DNA of 64,000 nt from Stenotrophomonas maltophilia (GCF_004920835.1 NZ_QFHO01000012.1:1-64000); one strand, 5' to 3'. Counted from the stretch's first letter, positions 1 to 9,132 are shown. Notes: generated from the letters alone by a model not told the origin. A program made the numbers and translations.

Positions 1-111
1 GTCAAGCAGGGCAAGCCGGGCAAGGTGGCTTTGGTCGCGGTGATGCGCAAGATGCTGGTGATCCTCAACGCCCGCAAAAGGGATGCGGAGGCCCAGATGG
101 CCTCCGCCTGA
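1..111 (+). CDS. IS110-family transposase, C-terminal end (partial)
   Basis: Frame 1 is open from the window edge to TGA at 109-111 and encodes 36 residues. The string GKPGKVALVAVMRKMLVILNA is what the C-terminus of IS110/IS116/IS902-type transposases usually looks like (conserved RK(L/M)LVILNA ending). The family codes for DEDD-type recombinases that move the element without typical terminal inverted repeats. The rest of the gene is upstream of the window, so completeness cannot be judged. The next gene, mltD, is convergent and begins its stop only 37 bases away. Confidence 0.7.
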   Translation, partial: VKQGKPGKVALVAVMRKMLVILNARKRDAEAQMASA

Positions 112-147
112 CAAGACAGTTGCTACAGGGAGTGCTTGGCTGGCGCG

Positions 148-1347
148 TCAGTCTTCGACGCGCAGTACCGCGCCCGGCTTCAGCACGCTGCTGCCGCTCA
201 GGCCGTTCAGCGACAGCAGGGCCTTCACCGGCATGCCGTAGCGGCGGGCGATGGTCCAGGCAGACTCGCCATTTCGCACGGTGTGGCGACGGCTGCGCGG
301 ACGGTCGGCGATGGCCGCGACGGTCTTGGCCACCTGGGGCGTTGGCGCGGCTGCGGCGACCGGAACGGCGCTGGCGACCAGCGCGGTGGCAGCCTCTGCT
401 ACTGTCGCATTGGTGGCCGAGACCGGCGCCAGCACGCGAGTGGTGCCGGAGGCGCGGCCACCGCCTGCCAGGGCGGGGTTGAGGCGGGCGATCCTGGCCG
501 GGTCCAGGGCGCGCTGTGCGGCCCATTGCTGGACGCTGGTGCCGGCCGGCAGGGTGTGGTCCTTCAGCACCGGCACGGTGCGGTCCAGCGAGGCCATCAC
601 GCGCGGCTGGTCTTCCACGTCTTCCAGCACGCAGGCCAGGGCATGCAGCTTCTCGACGTAGGCATAGGTGACCGGCGACAGGCCGGGCAGCGCCGAGGGC
701 TTGGCGTTCTGCGCATTCATGCCAGCCTTGCGCAGCGACTGCAGCACGCGGTACTCGCCGGCGTTGTAGGCCATGGTGGCCAGGCGCCAGTCGCCACCGA
801 ACATGCCGTGCAGGGTCTTCAGGTAACGCACCGCGGCCTGGGTCGAATCGACCGCAGAGAGGCGTCCGTCATAGCCGTTGGCCATCGGCACGCGATGGTT
901 GCGTGCGGTGGTGGCGATGAACTGCCACAGGCCGGTCGGGCCGCTGCCGTTGCGGGCATTGGGCCGGTAACCGCTTTCCACGAAGGGAATCAGGGCGAAT
1001 TCGGTGGGCAGGTTGGCTTTGCGCAGTTCTTCAACCACATAACCGAACAGCACCAGTGCGTCGTCATCCTGATTGGCCAGGCGGGACGGCGCGTGGGCGA
1101 ACTGCTTCTGCCAGCGCGGGCTGGTGGCTTCGGCATCGCAGCTGGGTTCGGCCAGGCCATCGCGGAAGCTGGTGAAGATCTCCTGGCCATTGCGCACCGA
1201 GGGCGCAGGCAGCGCGGACGGATCCAGCGGCAGCGCCGCAGCGGCGGTCAGGTTCTGGCTGATGCCGGCGCCCAGCGACTGTGCGCCTGCGGTTCCGGCC
1301 AGCCCCAGGACAAGGCCCAGGGCCAGCGGCAGACTTCGGCGCATCAT
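148..1347 (-). CDS. mltD: Membrane-bound lytic murein transglycosylase D (MltD-like)
   Basis: Periplasmic enzyme that cleaves peptidoglycan glycan strands to 1,6-anhydro products. The protein has an N-terminal signal peptide with a run of L/A residues ending near AGAQ, an SLT (Slt-type lysozyme-like) domain with the catalytic Glu in PFVESGY followed by GLWQFI and AYNAGEY, and one C-terminal LysM domain ([16 protein letters not shown]). E. coli MltD has two LysM repeats, so this form (about 399 aa) is short at the C-terminus. The start at 1347 is chosen because its ATG overlaps the gloB TGA as ATGA; an in-frame ATG at 1368 is also possible. It is transcribed behind gloB, as in E. coli. Confidence 0.9.
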   Translation of the reverse strand: MMRRSLPLALGLVLGLAGTAGAQSLGAGISQNLTAAAALPLDPSALPAPSVRNGQEIFTSFRDGLAEPSCDAEATSPRWQKQFAHAPSRLANQDDDALVLFGYVVEELRKANLPTEFALIPFVESGYRPNARNGSGPTGLWQFIATTARNHRVPMANGYDGRLSAVDSTQAAVRYLKTLHGMFGGDWRLATMAYNAGEYRVLQSLRKAGMNAQNAKPSALPGLSPVTYAYVEKLHALACVLEDVEDQPRVMASLDRTVPVLKDHTLPAGTSVQQWAAQRALDPARIARLNPALAGGGRASGTTRVLAPVSATNATVAEAATALVASAVPVAAAAPTPQVAKTVAAIADRPRSRRHTVRNGESAWTIARRYGMPVKALLSLNGLSGSSVLKPGAVLRVED

Positions 1348-2108
1348 GCGCGAAAGCCGTCTTTCCAATGCCGGAGACCGGCCATCACGTCGACGTCGTC
1401 AACGACGTCACGGCCCAGGTGTGCCGACACCGACGCACGGATCGGCGCCGTGTGCACACGCAGGAAGGGATTGCAGTCGAATTCGTTGGCCAGGGTTACC
1501 GGCAGGGTGGAACGGTCATCGCGGCGCATGGCCAAAGCCTCCTCTTGGCGCTGCCACAGGGCAGCGTTGGCGGGGTCGACATGCCGCGCGAAGACGGCAT
1601 TTGACACGGTGTACTCATGAGCGCAACACAGCAGCAGTTGCGCGGGCAGGGCACCCAGCTTCAGCATCGATGCCAGCAGCTGGGACGGCGTACCTTCGAA
1701 CAGGCGCCCACAGCCCAGGCTGAACAACGAATCTCCGCTGAAAAGGTGTTCAGCAGTGTGAAACGCGATGTGGCTGCGGGTATGCCCGGGCACGGATAGT
1801 ACGTGGAACATCCGGCCCAGTGCCTGAACGCGTTCACCTTCGCCGACCCGCTCGGTCGCCGTCGGGATGCGCTCCTCGGCCGGTGCGATTACCCGCACAC
1901 CGGGAAAACGCGCCTGCAGTGCGGGCACGCCGCCAATGTGGTCATCGTGGTGATGGGTGAGCAGGATGCTGTCCACGCGCAGGCCCTGGTCGGCCAGCGC
2001 GAGCACCGGCGCAGCATCGCCGGGATCGACGACCACGGCTGCACCATCGTCGTCGATCAACATCCAGATGTAGTTGTCCGCAAATGCGGTCAGGGCAGTC
2101 AGTCGCAT
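1344..2108 (-). CDS. gloB: Hydroxyacylglutathione hydrolase (glyoxalase II)
   Basis: Hydrolyses S-D-lactoylglutathione to D-lactate and glutathione in methylglyoxal detoxification. The 254-aa product begins [15 protein letters not shown] and carries the metallo-beta-lactamase signature [10 protein letters not shown] (residues 51-60) that binds the two metal ions, plus the later [15 protein letters not shown] and CCAHEYT metal-ligand segments and the C-terminal NPFLR motif typical of glyoxalase II. The frame stays open further upstream, but that extension is low-complexity and overlaps the divergent gene, so the internal ATG at 2108 is preferred. The gene sits head-to-head with yafS with only 11 bases between the two starts and is translationally coupled to mltD. 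Confidence 0.93.
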   Translation of the reverse strand: MRLTALTAFADNYIWMLIDDDGAAVVVDPGDAAPVLALADQGLRVDSILLTHHHDDHIGGVPALQARFPGVRVIAPAEERIPTATERVGEGERVQALGRMFHVLSVPGHTRSHIAFHTAEHLFSGDSLFSLGCGRLFEGTPSQLLASMLKLGALPAQLLLCCAHEYTVSNAVFARHVDPANAALWQRQEEALAMRRDDRSTLPVTLANEFDCNPFLRVHTAPIRASVSAHLGRDVVDDVDVMAGLRHWKDGFRA

Positions 2109-2119
2109 AGAATTGGACC

Positions 2120-2764
2120 ATGCCCGCGCTGCAGAGCACCCGTCAAGCGAGCCAGGCCCCGTGGTTCGACAGCGAACCGGCGGTGGCATTGCGCGTGCTG
2201 GAGCGGCAGTTGCTGCTGCCGCAGCTGTCGGTGCTGCCGACGCAGCCGTGGCTGTGGATCGCACCAAGTGCGGCGTGGCTGGACGATGCACAGCTGGGCG
2301 GACGCGGTCTGCGCCTGTTCCGGCAGGGGCAGGGCTATGCCGGCGACACCCGCTGCGCCCTGCCATTGCCGCTGGCCAATGAGAGCGTCAACGCCATCGT
2401 TCTGCAGCATGTGGTCGCGGCCGATGCGGACCAGCTGCTGGATGAGTGCGAACGCGTGCTGATGCCGGGCGGCCACCTGTGGCTGAGCAGCCTCAATCCG
2501 TTCAGCCCGTACCGCACGCGCTGGCGCCAGCATGGGCTGGTGGTGCGCACGCCGCAGCGGATCCGCCTGCTACTCGGCCGCCATGGCCTGGAGTGCGACG
2601 ATATGCGCTACCTCGGTCCGCTCTGGCAGGGCGGCGGCAGCCGTCGTCCCGGCGGCTGGGCACCACTGCGCGCGGCCTGCCTGTTCCATGCCGAAAAACG
2701 CACGCTGGCCCTGCCCGGGCCGAAACCGCTGCCGGTGCGCTGGCACGGCACTGTTGCTACCTGA
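2120..2764 (+). CDS. yafS: SAM-dependent methyltransferase, YafS-like
   Basis: A 214-aa class I methyltransferase-fold protein. The segment [20 protein letters not shown] and then [19 protein letters not shown] matches the motif IV-VI part of Methyltransf_11-type enzymes, whereas the N-terminal glycine-rich SAM motif is weak. Its substrate is unknown. The gene order mltD-gloB-yafS-rnhA-dnaQ is the same as in E. coli, which supports orthology to yafS. It is followed after 13 bases by rnhA on the same strand. Confidence 0.8.
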   Translation: MPALQSTRQASQAPWFDSEPAVALRVLERQLLLPQLSVLPTQPWLWIAPSAAWLDDAQLGGRGLRLFRQGQGYAGDTRCALPLPLANESVNAIVLQHVVAADADQLLDECERVLMPGGHLWLSSLNPFSPYRTRWRQHGLVVRTPQRIRLLLGRHGLECDDMRYLGPLWQGGGSRRPGGWAPLRAACLFHAEKRTLALPGPKPLPVRWHGTVAT

Positions 2765-2777
2765 TTCTGGAGTTGTA

Positions 2778-3230
2778 TTGAAAACCATCGAAATCCACAC
2801 CGACGGTTCCTGCCTTGGCAATCCCGGCCCCGGCGGCTGGGCTGCGCTGCTGCGCTACAAGGGCCACGAGCGTGAACTGAGCGGCGGCGAAGCGCACACC
2901 ACCAACAACCGGATGGAGCTGATGGCGGCCATCTCCGGCCTGGAGTCGCTGACCGAGCCGTGCAACATCGTGCTCTACACCGATTCGCAGTATGTGCGGC
3001 AGGGCCTGACCCAGTGGCTGCCCGGCTGGATCCGCAAGAACTGGAAGACCGCTGGCGGCGACCCGGTGAAGAACCGCGAGCTGTGGGAGCGCCTGCAGGC
3101 GGCCACGCTGCGCCACCAGATCGACTGGCGCTGGGTGAAGGGCCACTCCGGTGACCCGGACAACGAGCGGGTGGATACCCTGGCCCGCAATGCGGCCATC
3201 CAGATCCGCGACTCCAGCCCGGTAAACTGA
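2778..3230 (+). CDS. rnhA: Ribonuclease HI
   Basis: Degrades the RNA strand of RNA-DNA hybrids and limits initiation away from oriC. The 150-aa product starts from a TTG codon preceded by a GGAG element at 2768-2771; no ATG in this frame gives a correct N-terminus. Catalytic acidic residues are visible as D9 in IHTDGSC, E in NRMELMA, D in YTDSQYV and the last D in NERVDTLA. Its length matches the family (E. coli 155 aa). The dnaQ ATG lies 5 bases after the stop, so the two are probably co-transcribed here rather than divergent as in E. coli. Confidence 0.95.
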   Translation: MKTIEIHTDGSCLGNPGPGGWAALLRYKGHERELSGGEAHTTNNRMELMAAISGLESLTEPCNIVLYTDSQYVRQGLTQWLPGWIRKNWKTAGGDPVKNRELWERLQAATLRHQIDWRWVKGHSGDPDNERVDTLARNAAIQIRDSSPVN

Positions 3231-3234
3231 GCCC

Positions 3235-3966
3235 ATGCGTCAGATCATCCTCGATACCGAAACCACCGGCCTGGAATGGAAGAAGGGCAACCGCATCGTT
3301 GAAATCGGCTGTGTGGAGCTGTTCAAGCGCCGACCGACCGGCAACAACTACCACCAGTACATCAAGCCGGACTGCGAGTTCGAACAGGGCGCGCAGGAAG
3401 TCACCGGCCTGACCCTGGAGTTCCTTGATGACAAGCCGGACTTCGCGCAGATCGCCGACGAGTTCCTGGCGTTCATCGATGGCGCCGAGCTGATCATCCA
3501 CAACGCGGCGTTCGACCTGGGCTTCCTCGACAACGAGCTTTCATTGCTGGGGCCGCAGTACGGGAAGATCACCGACCGCTGCACCGTGATCGATACCCTG
3601 GTGATGGCGCGCGAGCGCTTCCCGGGCCAGCGCAACTCGCTGGATGCGCTGTGCAGGCGGCTGGGCGTGGACAATTCGCACCGCGCACTGCACGGCGGCC
3701 TGCTCGATGCGCAGATCCTGGGCGACGTCTACATCGCCCTGACCTCGGGCCAGGAGGAGATCGGTTTCGGGCTGGGCGATGACGATGCCGGCGCTGCCGG
3801 TGCGGCATTGCTGGCCTTCGATACCAGCAAGCTGTTGCCGCGCCCGCGCGTGGTGGCCACGCCGTCGGAACTGGAAGCGCACACCGCACGCCTGGAGCGG
3901 CTGCGCAAGAAGGCCGGCCACGCGCTGTGGGATGGCCCGAAGGTGGAAGAGCCTGCCAGCGTGTAA
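3235..3966 (+). CDS. dnaQ: DNA polymerase III epsilon subunit (proofreading exonuclease)
   Basis: 3'-5' proofreading exonuclease of the replicative polymerase. DEDDh motifs are present: ExoI DTETTGL at residues 7-13, ExoII around NAAFDLGFLD, and ExoIII ALHGGLLDA. The C-terminal part of the 243-aa protein is rich in acidic and Ala residues and ends with a helix (ELEAHTARLERLRKKAG) that in other species helps bind the alpha subunit. The gene follows rnhA by 4 bases. A pair of GTAG palindromes follows the stop. Confidence 0.95.
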   Translation: MRQIILDTETTGLEWKKGNRIVEIGCVELFKRRPTGNNYHQYIKPDCEFEQGAQEVTGLTLEFLDDKPDFAQIADEFLAFIDGAELIIHNAAFDLGFLDNELSLLGPQYGKITDRCTVIDTLVMARERFPGQRNSLDALCRRLGVDNSHRALHGGLLDAQILGDVYIALTSGQEEIGFGLGDDDAGAAGAALLAFDTSKLLPRPRVVATPSELEAHTARLERLRKKAGHALWDGPKVEEPASV

Positions 3967-3979
3967 TGCCTGGGATGGG

Positions 3980-4032
3980 GTAGTGCCGGCTGCTGGCCGG
4001 CAGCGCCGTATCCACGCGTGGCGTGGATCTAC
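3980..4032. repeat. SMAG-type GTAG palindrome pair
   Basis: A GTAG-headed palindrome (GTAGTGCCGGCTGCTGGCC...) is followed by an inverted one ending GGCGTGGATCTAC. This convergent arrangement is what S. maltophilia GTAG (SMAG) REP dimers look like. It lies between the convergent ends of dnaQ and the PP2C gene and could act as a two-way terminator or mRNA stabiliser. Confidence 0.75.
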
Positions 4033-4035
4033 CGG

Positions 4036-4740
4036 TTAGTGGCAGCGCACCAGGATCACGCTGATGTTGTCGCGGCCACCGCCATCGAGCGCGGCCGCGA
4101 CCAGCGTATCCACGCATTCCTGCGCGCTGGCATCCTCGAAGGCGAGGGTGCGGGCAATGCCGCGGTCGTCCACTTCCTCGGTGAGGCCGTCACTGCACAG
4201 GAGCAATTGCATGCCCGGGCGCAGTTCGCCGCTGGTGGTGGCCACGTTCAGATGCGCTGGATCGGTCACGCCCAGTGCCTGGGTGACGACGTTGCGGTGC
4301 GGATGCGCACGCGCCTGTTCGGCGGTGAGATTGCCCTGGGTGACCAGTTCCTGCACTACGCTGTGGTCCTGGCTGAGCTGGGCCAGCTGGCCGTCGCGCC
4401 ACAGGTAGGCACGGCTGTCGCCGACCCACGCCACTTCATAGCGGTTGCCGTGCACGCGTGCGGCCACCACGGTGGTGCCCATCGGCAGGGTGTCGTTGCG
4501 GCGGCGCGAGGCGCGGATGATCTCTTCATCGGCAGTACGGATGGCCTGCGCCAGCGGTGCCCCGCGACGGATCTCGCGCACGATGGCCTCGCGTGCCAGC
4601 GCGCTGGCGACCTCGCCGCAGGCGTGCCCGCCCATGCCATCAGCCACCAGCCAAAGGCCGAGCTCGCTGTCACCGTAGTAGGTGTCCTCGTTGAGCTCGC
4701 GGCGCATGCCGGGATGGGTGAGATGTCCGAATTCGATCAT
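4036..4740 (-). CDS. PP2C-family serine/threonine protein phosphatase
   Basis: Predicted cytoplasmic Mn/Mg-dependent phosphatase of the PPM/PP2C type (PrpC/Stp1-like), which dephosphorylates proteins modified by Hanks-type kinases. All core motifs are visible: RELNEDTYY, VADGMGGHACGE, GDSRAYLWRDG, QDHSVVQEL, LLCSDGLTEEVDD and GGRDNISVILV. The 234-aa form starting MIEFGHLTHPGMRR matches the usual N-terminus; an in-frame ATG exists at 4830 but the added 30 residues are Pro-rich and unlike the family. No partner kinase gene is adjacent. Confidence 0.88.
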   Translation of the reverse strand: MIEFGHLTHPGMRRELNEDTYYGDSELGLWLVADGMGGHACGEVASALAREAIVREIRRGAPLAQAIRTADEEIIRASRRRNDTLPMGTTVVAARVHGNRYEVAWVGDSRAYLWRDGQLAQLSQDHSVVQELVTQGNLTAEQARAHPHRNVVTQALGVTDPAHLNVATTSGELRPGMQLLLCSDGLTEEVDDRGIARTLAFEDASAQECVDTLVAAALDGGGRDNISVILVRCH

Positions 4741-4848
4741 GGTGGGCAACGGGCGCGGTATTGCGGGGGAGACGGGCATCATCGGGTGGTGGCCGGGATC
4801 CGGCAAGGCATGCACCCGGGAAATTTTCATCGGGTTGTTCGTAATGAC

Positions 4849-4877
4849 TTGTCGTCGGCCTCACTTCCTCGTATGAT
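4849..4877 (+). promoter_or_regulatory. Promoter of tRNA-Ser(CGA)
   Basis: TTGTCG at 4849-4854 and TATGAT at 4872-4877 are separated by 17 bases and lie 29 bases upstream of the tRNA 5' end, a fitting sigma70 layout. Confidence 0.65.
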
Positions 4878-4906
4878 GCGCGTCCCCGGTCCGCCGGGGA
4901 CCACCC

Positions 4907-4997
4907 GGAGAGGTGGCAGAGTGGTTGAATGTACCTGACTCGAAATCAGGCAGGCGTTTATAGCGCCTCGGGGGTTCGAATCCCCCCCTCTCCGCCA
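4907..4997 (+). tRNA. serU: tRNA-Ser(CGA)
   Basis: Class II tRNA of 91 nt including the encoded CCA. The acceptor GGAGAGG pairs with CCTCTCC before GCCA; the anticodon loop CTCGAAA gives anticodon CGA (codon UCG); a long variable arm and the GGTTCGAATCC T-arm are present. It is followed directly by a strong terminator. Confidence 0.96.
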
Positions 4998-5044
4998 GAT
5001 AAAAGAAAAAGGGCTGCCGAAAGGCGGCCCTTTTTCTTTTATCT
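4997..5044 (+). terminator. Rho-independent terminator after tRNA-Ser(CGA)
   Basis: A long perfect inverted repeat, AGATAAAAGAAAAAGGGC...GCCCTTTTTCTTTTATCT, with inner GCCGAAAGGC and a T-rich 3' arm. It can terminate in both directions. Confidence 0.85.
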
Positions 5045-5116
5045 GGCGCGGGACGCGACGCGCTTTGCGCGTCGCCCCACACGTTGCTGCGCAACCTATG
5101 GGCCCCTCCCTTTGCC

Positions 5117-5205
5117 TGCCTCTCCCCGCCCCTGTCGGGGCAGCCTCTCAACAGAGGGGCTTGTTGCTCCAGATGCATCTGTACATCCACGCCATGCGTG
5201 GATGC
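5117..5205 (+). repeat. Dispersed ~90-bp repeat, copy A
   Basis: This stretch contains the hairpins CCCCGCCCCTGTCGGGG and CCTCTCAACAGAGG, then GCTTGTTGCTCCAGATGCATC and a GTGGAT palindrome. The same ordered sequence occurs inverted at 22248-22338 with only scattered mismatches. It lies in the gap between tRNA-Ser and the DUF6165 gene, which otherwise holds nothing recognisable. Confidence 0.7.
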
Positions 5206-5248
5206 TCTTCCTGCCGAGCTGAACCATCCACGCATGGCGTGGATCTAC
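5181..5248. repeat. SMAG-type palindrome pair
   Basis: Two facing copies of the ATCCACGC/GCGTGGAT palindrome, the first headed GTAC and the second ending in CTAC. It overlaps the end of dispersed repeat copy A. Confidence 0.7.
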
Positions 5249-5305
5249 CCATTCCATCGCGAGCTGCGAGTTAAACTGCCTGCCTCACCTGCTGGAGCTT
5301 TCCCC

Positions 5306-5710
5306 ATGACCGCTGAAATCCTCGTCCCCGTTTCTTTCGGCGAGTTGCTGGACAAGATCTCGATCCTGCAGATCAAGTCCGAGCGCATCAGCGACGAAGG
5401 CAAGCTGGCCAACGTGCGCAAGGAGCTGTCGGCGCTGGAGCAGACCTGGATGGCGCACCCGGCGGCGGTGAAGGACATCGCCAAGCTGCGTGCCGAGCTG
5501 AAGGCGGTCAACGAGCAGCTGTGGGATATCGAGGACGACATCCGCCTGAAGGAGAAGGCGCAGGCGTTCGACCAGGGCTTCATCGACCTGGCGCGCAGCG
5601 TCTACCTGCGCAACGATGAGCGCGCGCGCATCAAGAAGGCGATCAACCTGGCGCTCGGTTCGGCGTACGTGGAAGAGAAGTCGTACCAGGATTACGCGCA
5701 GCGCGCGTAA
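5306..5710 (+). CDS. DUF6165 family protein (LPS-locus associated)
   Basis: A 134-aa soluble, strongly helical and charged protein beginning MTAEILVPVSFGELLDKISIL. The middle is rich in K/E/A heptads (coiled-coil tendency), and the end has LRNDERARIKKAINLALGS. This family is found next to LPS core genes in proteobacteria but no biochemical role is known to me. A GGAG Shine-Dalgarno sits 8 bases before the ATG. It converges on the GT9 heptosyltransferase gene, which together with kdkA suggests a role linked to LPS core assembly. Confidence 0.8.
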   Translation: MTAEILVPVSFGELLDKISILQIKSERISDEGKLANVRKELSALEQTWMAHPAAVKDIAKLRAELKAVNEQLWDIEDDIRLKEKAQAFDQGFIDLARSVYLRNDERARIKKAINLALGSAYVEEKSYQDYAQRA

Positions 5711-5727
5711 TCCCGGCCAAAGGGGAG

Positions 5728-5746
5728 ATCCACGCCATGCGTGGAT
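5728..5746. repeat. Single SMAG-like palindrome
   Basis: ATCCACGCCATGCGTGGAT, a perfect palindrome apart from the centre, between two convergent genes. Confidence 0.6.
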
Positions 5747-5758
5747 GGCGACTGCCGC

Positions 5759-6805
5759 TCACCCCAGGTGGTCGGCGACGTAGCGTTCGAACGCAGCGAT
5801 ACCGTCTTCGACGCTGATCAGTTCCATCACGTCATCGAACTCGATCTTGGTGCCCCACTTCAGGTCGGCAGCCTGCTTGCCCAGATACTTGCGCGCGGCG
5901 TCGTCGTAGCGGTCCACGCAGTAGCGGCGGTCCGAGTAGGGGCCGCTGCGGTGCGGGTTGCTGGCCGCGTGCAGGCCCAGCACCTTGGCACCCATGGCAT
6001 TGGCGATGTGCATCGGGCCCGAATCCGGGGTCATCACCAGGTTGGCGCGGGCAAGCAGGGCAGGCAGCTGCTTGAGCGTGTCCTTGCCGACCAGGTCCAG
6101 CGCCGGTGTATCCAACTGCGCCAGGATGGCGTCGGCCATGCTGCGCTCCAGTTCGCTGCGGCCGCCACACAACACGACCTTCCAGCCACGCTGTGCGGCG
6201 TGGCTGGCAACGGCGGCATAGCGGTCGGCGTACCAGTTGCGGCGCACGTGGCTGGAGCACGGCGAGATCATCAGCACCGGACGGCCATCGTCCTTCCACT
6301 GCGCGGCGGCCCACTCAGAGGCCGCCGGCGGCACGGCCAGGTCCCAGCTGACCTCCGTCTGGCGCAGGCCCATCGGCTCGCAGAAGCTGCCAATGGCGTC
6401 GAGCACGTGGATGCCGGGGCGGTCGGGAATGCGTTCGTTGATGAAGAGACCATGCAGGTCCTTGGAGCGGCTGCGGTCATAGCCGATGCGGCGTTCGGCC
6501 GGAATGAACGCCGACAGCAGGTTGGCGCGGAACGCGACCTGCATCTGCAGCAGTGCCTCGAAGCGACCCGGCGGCAGCTGCTTGCGCAGCTCCTTGACGC
6601 CGGCCATGCCGCTCTTCTTGTCATAGGCATGGAAGGTCACGCCGGGCAGGCCCTCGAGGAGCTTGTGACCGGCCTTGTCGATGATCCAGTGGATCGGCGT
6701 GTCCGGCCGCGCAGCCTGCAGCGTGCGCACCAAGGGCACCACGTGGGTGACATCGCCGAGTGCGGACAGGCGCAGGAGGCACAATGAGGAGGACGCTGAT
6801 GCCAT
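5759..6805 (-). CDS. Glycosyltransferase family 9 (LPS heptosyltransferase-like)
   Basis: A 348-aa GT-B fold enzyme of the ADP-heptose:LPS heptosyltransferase family. N-terminal [20 protein letters not shown] is the acceptor-side Rossmann start, and [20 protein letters not shown] is the hallmark donor-binding motif of GT9. It is expected to add heptose or a related sugar to Kdo-lipid A on the cytoplasmic face of the inner membrane. Its start region overlaps the 5' leader of the divergently transcribed kdkA. WaaC versus WaaF specificity cannot be told from this view. Confidence 0.88.
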   Translation of the reverse strand: MASASSSLCLLRLSALGDVTHVVPLVRTLQAARPDTPIHWIIDKAGHKLLEGLPGVTFHAYDKKSGMAGVKELRKQLPPGRFEALLQMQVAFRANLLSAFIPAERRIGYDRSRSKDLHGLFINERIPDRPGIHVLDAIGSFCEPMGLRQTEVSWDLAVPPAASEWAAAQWKDDGRPVLMISPCSSHVRRNWYADRYAAVASHAAQRGWKVVLCGGRSELERSMADAILAQLDTPALDLVGKDTLKQLPALLARANLVMTPDSGPMHIANAMGAKVLGLHAASNPHRSGPYSDRRYCVDRYDDAARKYLGKQAADLKWGTKIEFDDVMELISVEDGIAAFERYVADHLG

Positions 6806-6825
6806 GTGTTGTTAGACTCAAAGAA

Positions 6826-7575
6826 ATGGTCGCATTCGACGCCAATGAAGCGCTGACGCCATGCCGCGAGGGTCGCGGCATCGGGGCCATTCTGTTCGAC
6901 CGCGAGCGGCTGCGGCAAGCCGAGGCCGACCTGTTCTCGCCCCAGCACTGGGGCAGCAAGGCCCGGCCGGTCGGCGAGGGTGGCCGTGGAAGCGCCTGGT
7001 TCATCGATGCGCCGTTCGGTACCAGCGTCCTGCGCCACTACCTGCGCGGCGGCCTGGCGGCGAAAATCAGCCATGACCAGTACCTCTGGCGCGGCGCCGA
7101 TCGGACCCGCAGCTTCGCCGAATTCCGGCTGATGCGCGCATTGCGCGAGAAGAAGCTGCCGGTACCCCGGCCCCTGGCGGCGTTCTACATGCGCGAGGGC
7201 CTGCGCTACCGGGCGGCGATCCTGATGGAGCGGATCGAGGGCGTGCGCTCGCTGGCCGATCGCGCGCTGGTTGCCGGCCGTGGAGCGCCTTGGGAAGAAA
7301 CCGGGCGATTGATCGCCCGCTTTCACCGGGCCGGGCTGGATCATGCCGACCTCAATGCGCACAACATCCTGTTCGATGGCAATGGTCATGGCTGGTTGAT
7401 CGACTTCGACCGCGGGGTGATCCGCATCCCGGCCACCGCCTGGCGCGAGCGCAATCTGAAGCGCCTGCTGCGCTCGCTGGTCAAGCTGCGCGGCGAGCGC
7501 AGCATGGAAGACGTGCAGAAGGACTACATGCGGCTGCGCCGCGCCTATGACATGGCCTGGAACCGGGGCACCTGA
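6826..7575 (+). CDS. kdkA: 3-deoxy-D-manno-octulosonic acid kinase
   Basis: Phosphorylates Kdo of the LPS inner core in organisms with a single Kdo. The kinase-like fold is shown by [11 protein letters not shown] (HxDLxxxN catalytic loop) and WLIDFDRG (metal-binding DFD). [12 protein letters not shown] at 6826 matches the usual N-terminus of the family (249 aa). However, a strong GAGGAGG at 6786-6792 favours the in-frame ATG at 6799, which would overlap the divergent GT9 start; both are possible. The stop shares one base with the next ATG (TGATG), so it is coupled to the metallo-hydrolase. Confidence 0.9.
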   Translation: MVAFDANEALTPCREGRGIGAILFDRERLRQAEADLFSPQHWGSKARPVGEGGRGSAWFIDAPFGTSVLRHYLRGGLAAKISHDQYLWRGADRTRSFAEFRLMRALREKKLPVPRPLAAFYMREGLRYRAAILMERIEGVRSLADRALVAGRGAPWEETGRLIARFHRAGLDHADLNAHNILFDGNGHGWLIDFDRGVIRIPATAWRERNLKRLLRSLVKLRGERSMEDVQKDYMRLRRAYDMAWNRGT

Positions 7576-8342
7576 TGGACTGGTCGTTGCGTTTCCTCGG
7601 CGTCGGCAATGCGTCGGCGGTCGAGCTGGGCTCGCCGATGTCGGTGATCGAGCGCGAGGGGAGGCCGTGGCTGACCATCGATTGTGGTGGTGAGGGCCTG
7701 ACCGCGTTCAAGGGCCACTACGGGCACATGCCGCAGGCGCTGTTCGTCACCCATGTGCACCTGGATCACGTGGCCGGCTTCGAACGGTTGTTCGTCGACA
7801 CCTTCTTCAGTGGGCAGCGGCGCGGCAAGGTGCGCCTGTACGTGCCGGCGACGGTGGTGCCGCTCCTGCACAAGCGCATCGGCGATTACCCGAACGTGCT
7901 GGCCGAGGGCGGCGCCAACTTCTGGGACGCGTTCCAGCTGATCGTGGTGGGCGATGCGTTCTGGCACGAGGGCGTGCGCCTGGAAGTGTTTCCGGTGCGC
8001 CACCACTGGCCGGAGACTGCCTATGGCCTGCGCCTGCAGGGTGCGCTGACCTGGAGCGGCGATACCCGGCCGATTCCGGAAATGCTCGCCCGCTTCGCCG
8101 ATGACAATGAGCTGATCGCCCACGACTGTGGCCTGCACGGCAACCCGTCGCATACCGGCGTGGATGATCTGGAGCGCGAGTACAGCGCTGAACTGCAGGC
8201 GCGGATGATGCTCTATCACTACGCCAGCAAAGCCGACGGCCAGGCGCTGGCCGCGCGTGGACACCGTGTAGCCCAGCCAGGGCAGTGCGTGCCGCTGGCC
8301 AATCCGACCGCCCCGCACGTCCTGGCCCAGGACCCGCCGTGA
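7575..8342 (+). CDS. MBL-fold metallo-hydrolase
   Basis: A 255-aa metallo-beta-lactamase-fold protein. FVTHVHLDHVAGFE is the HxHxDH dinuclear metal site; WSGDTRP and AHDCGLHGNPSHT give further Asp/His ligands. It resembles RNase Z/lactonase-like stand-alone MBL proteins, but no substrate can be assigned. It sits in a tightly coupled set: 1-base overlap with kdkA upstream and a GTGA overlap with the following gene. Confidence 0.82.
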   Translation: MDWSLRFLGVGNASAVELGSPMSVIEREGRPWLTIDCGGEGLTAFKGHYGHMPQALFVTHVHLDHVAGFERLFVDTFFSGQRRGKVRLYVPATVVPLLHKRIGDYPNVLAEGGANFWDAFQLIVVGDAFWHEGVRLEVFPVRHHWPETAYGLRLQGALTWSGDTRPIPEMLARFADDNELIAHDCGLHGNPSHTGVDDLEREYSAELQARMMLYHYASKADGQALAARGHRVAQPGQCVPLANPTAPHVLAQDPP

Positions 8343-8728
8343 GCGCTGCCGGCCGGCCTGCCGATGCGGCGCTGGCTGCCGCACTGGAGGCGCTGGAGCG
8401 CGCCCTGCACAGGCCACAGGTGCGCGGTGACCGCGAGCGCCTGGAGGCGCTGCTGGACGAGGATTTCAGCGAGATCGGCAGTTCCGGCCGCTGTTATGGG
8501 CGTGCCGCTGCGCTGCAGGAGATTCCGCAGGAGCGGGCGGAGGTTGAGATTGAATCGGGCGACTATGCCGTGTGGCTGCTGTCCGACGGCCTGGCACAGG
8601 TGCGCTACCGCAGCCGCAACCACGTTGATGGCCAGGCCCAGGGCTGGGTGTTGCGCAGTTCGCTGTGGCGACGGCACGCGCAGGGATGGCGGGTGGTGTT
8701 CCACCAGGGCACGCCTGAAGCACGTTAG
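8339..8728 (+). CDS. DUF4440 / NTF2-like protein
   Basis: A 129-aa protein with a GTG start that overlaps the preceding TGA as GTGA. LEALLDEDFSEIGSSGRCYGR and then RYRSRNHVDGQAQGWVLRSSLWRRHAQGWRVVFHQGT is the pattern of SnoaL/NTF2-like DUF4440 proteins (a curved sheet with a cavity). The role is unknown. It is the last gene of the kdkA set; hairpins follow immediately. Confidence 0.75.
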   Translation: MSAAGRPADAALAAALEALERALHRPQVRGDRERLEALLDEDFSEIGSSGRCYGRAAALQEIPQERAEVEIESGDYAVWLLSDGLAQVRYRSRNHVDGQAQGWVLRSSLWRRHAQGWRVVFHQGTPEAR

Positions 8729-8770
8729 CGCCGGGTCATGCCCGGCGAAGAGCGCCAACCAAGGTTGGCA
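8729..8770. repeat. Two short palindromes after the DUF4440 gene
   Basis: CGCCGGGTCATGCCCGGCG at 8729-8747 and GCCAACCAAGGTTGGC at 8755-8770. They resemble the GTAG-family hairpins used elsewhere in the window and separate the plus-strand gene from the minus-strand ffs gene. Confidence 0.5.
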
Positions 8771-8802
8771 GCCACCAGAAGTGGGGCAGCGCCCGAAAAG
8801 GC

Positions 8803-8910
8803 GGTGGCCCCGCCGGCTGACCTCGGCGCCCGCGTCGATCGATACCGTTGCTGCCTTCCGGCCCTGGCGGGATTTTCGACCTAGCGTCGCGAGGGGCCGA
8901 CGGGGCCACC
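8803..8910 (-). ncRNA. ffs: Signal recognition particle RNA (4.5S, small bacterial type)
   Basis: On the minus strand the ends GGTGGCCCCG and CGGGGCCACC pair, and the apex has CCAGGGCCGGAAGGCAGCA, the conserved SRP core (GGAA tetraloop with the symmetric loop that binds Ffh). The length of about 108 nt fits the 4.5S class. The RNA targets nascent membrane proteins via Ffh/FtsY. The 3' end is followed by CGCCTTTTCGGGCG, a weak terminator-like hairpin. Exact ends are inferred from the terminal helix. Confidence 0.9.
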
Positions 8911-9132
8911 ATAGAGACGTTGGCCGCCCAGAAGGCGGCCAGTTCGCGGATCAGGGGAAGCAGCGCGCGTCGCGCCGGAGACCACAGCCGGACTGCGCAT
9001 CGGCTGGCCGATGGCAGGCGCGTATTCTAGCCCAGGCATGCACGCCGGCGCCAGCTTCATGCGCTGAATCAGCTGTAACCCCTGACCGCAGGCAACGGCC
9101 CGGGCCAACCGGCGTTGCTAGAATGCCGGCCA

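Noticed and set aside
4741..4830. An N-terminal extension of the PP2C phosphatase up to 4830.
   Set aside because: The added 30 residues are Pro-rich, have no ribosome site and do not fit the family's N-terminus.
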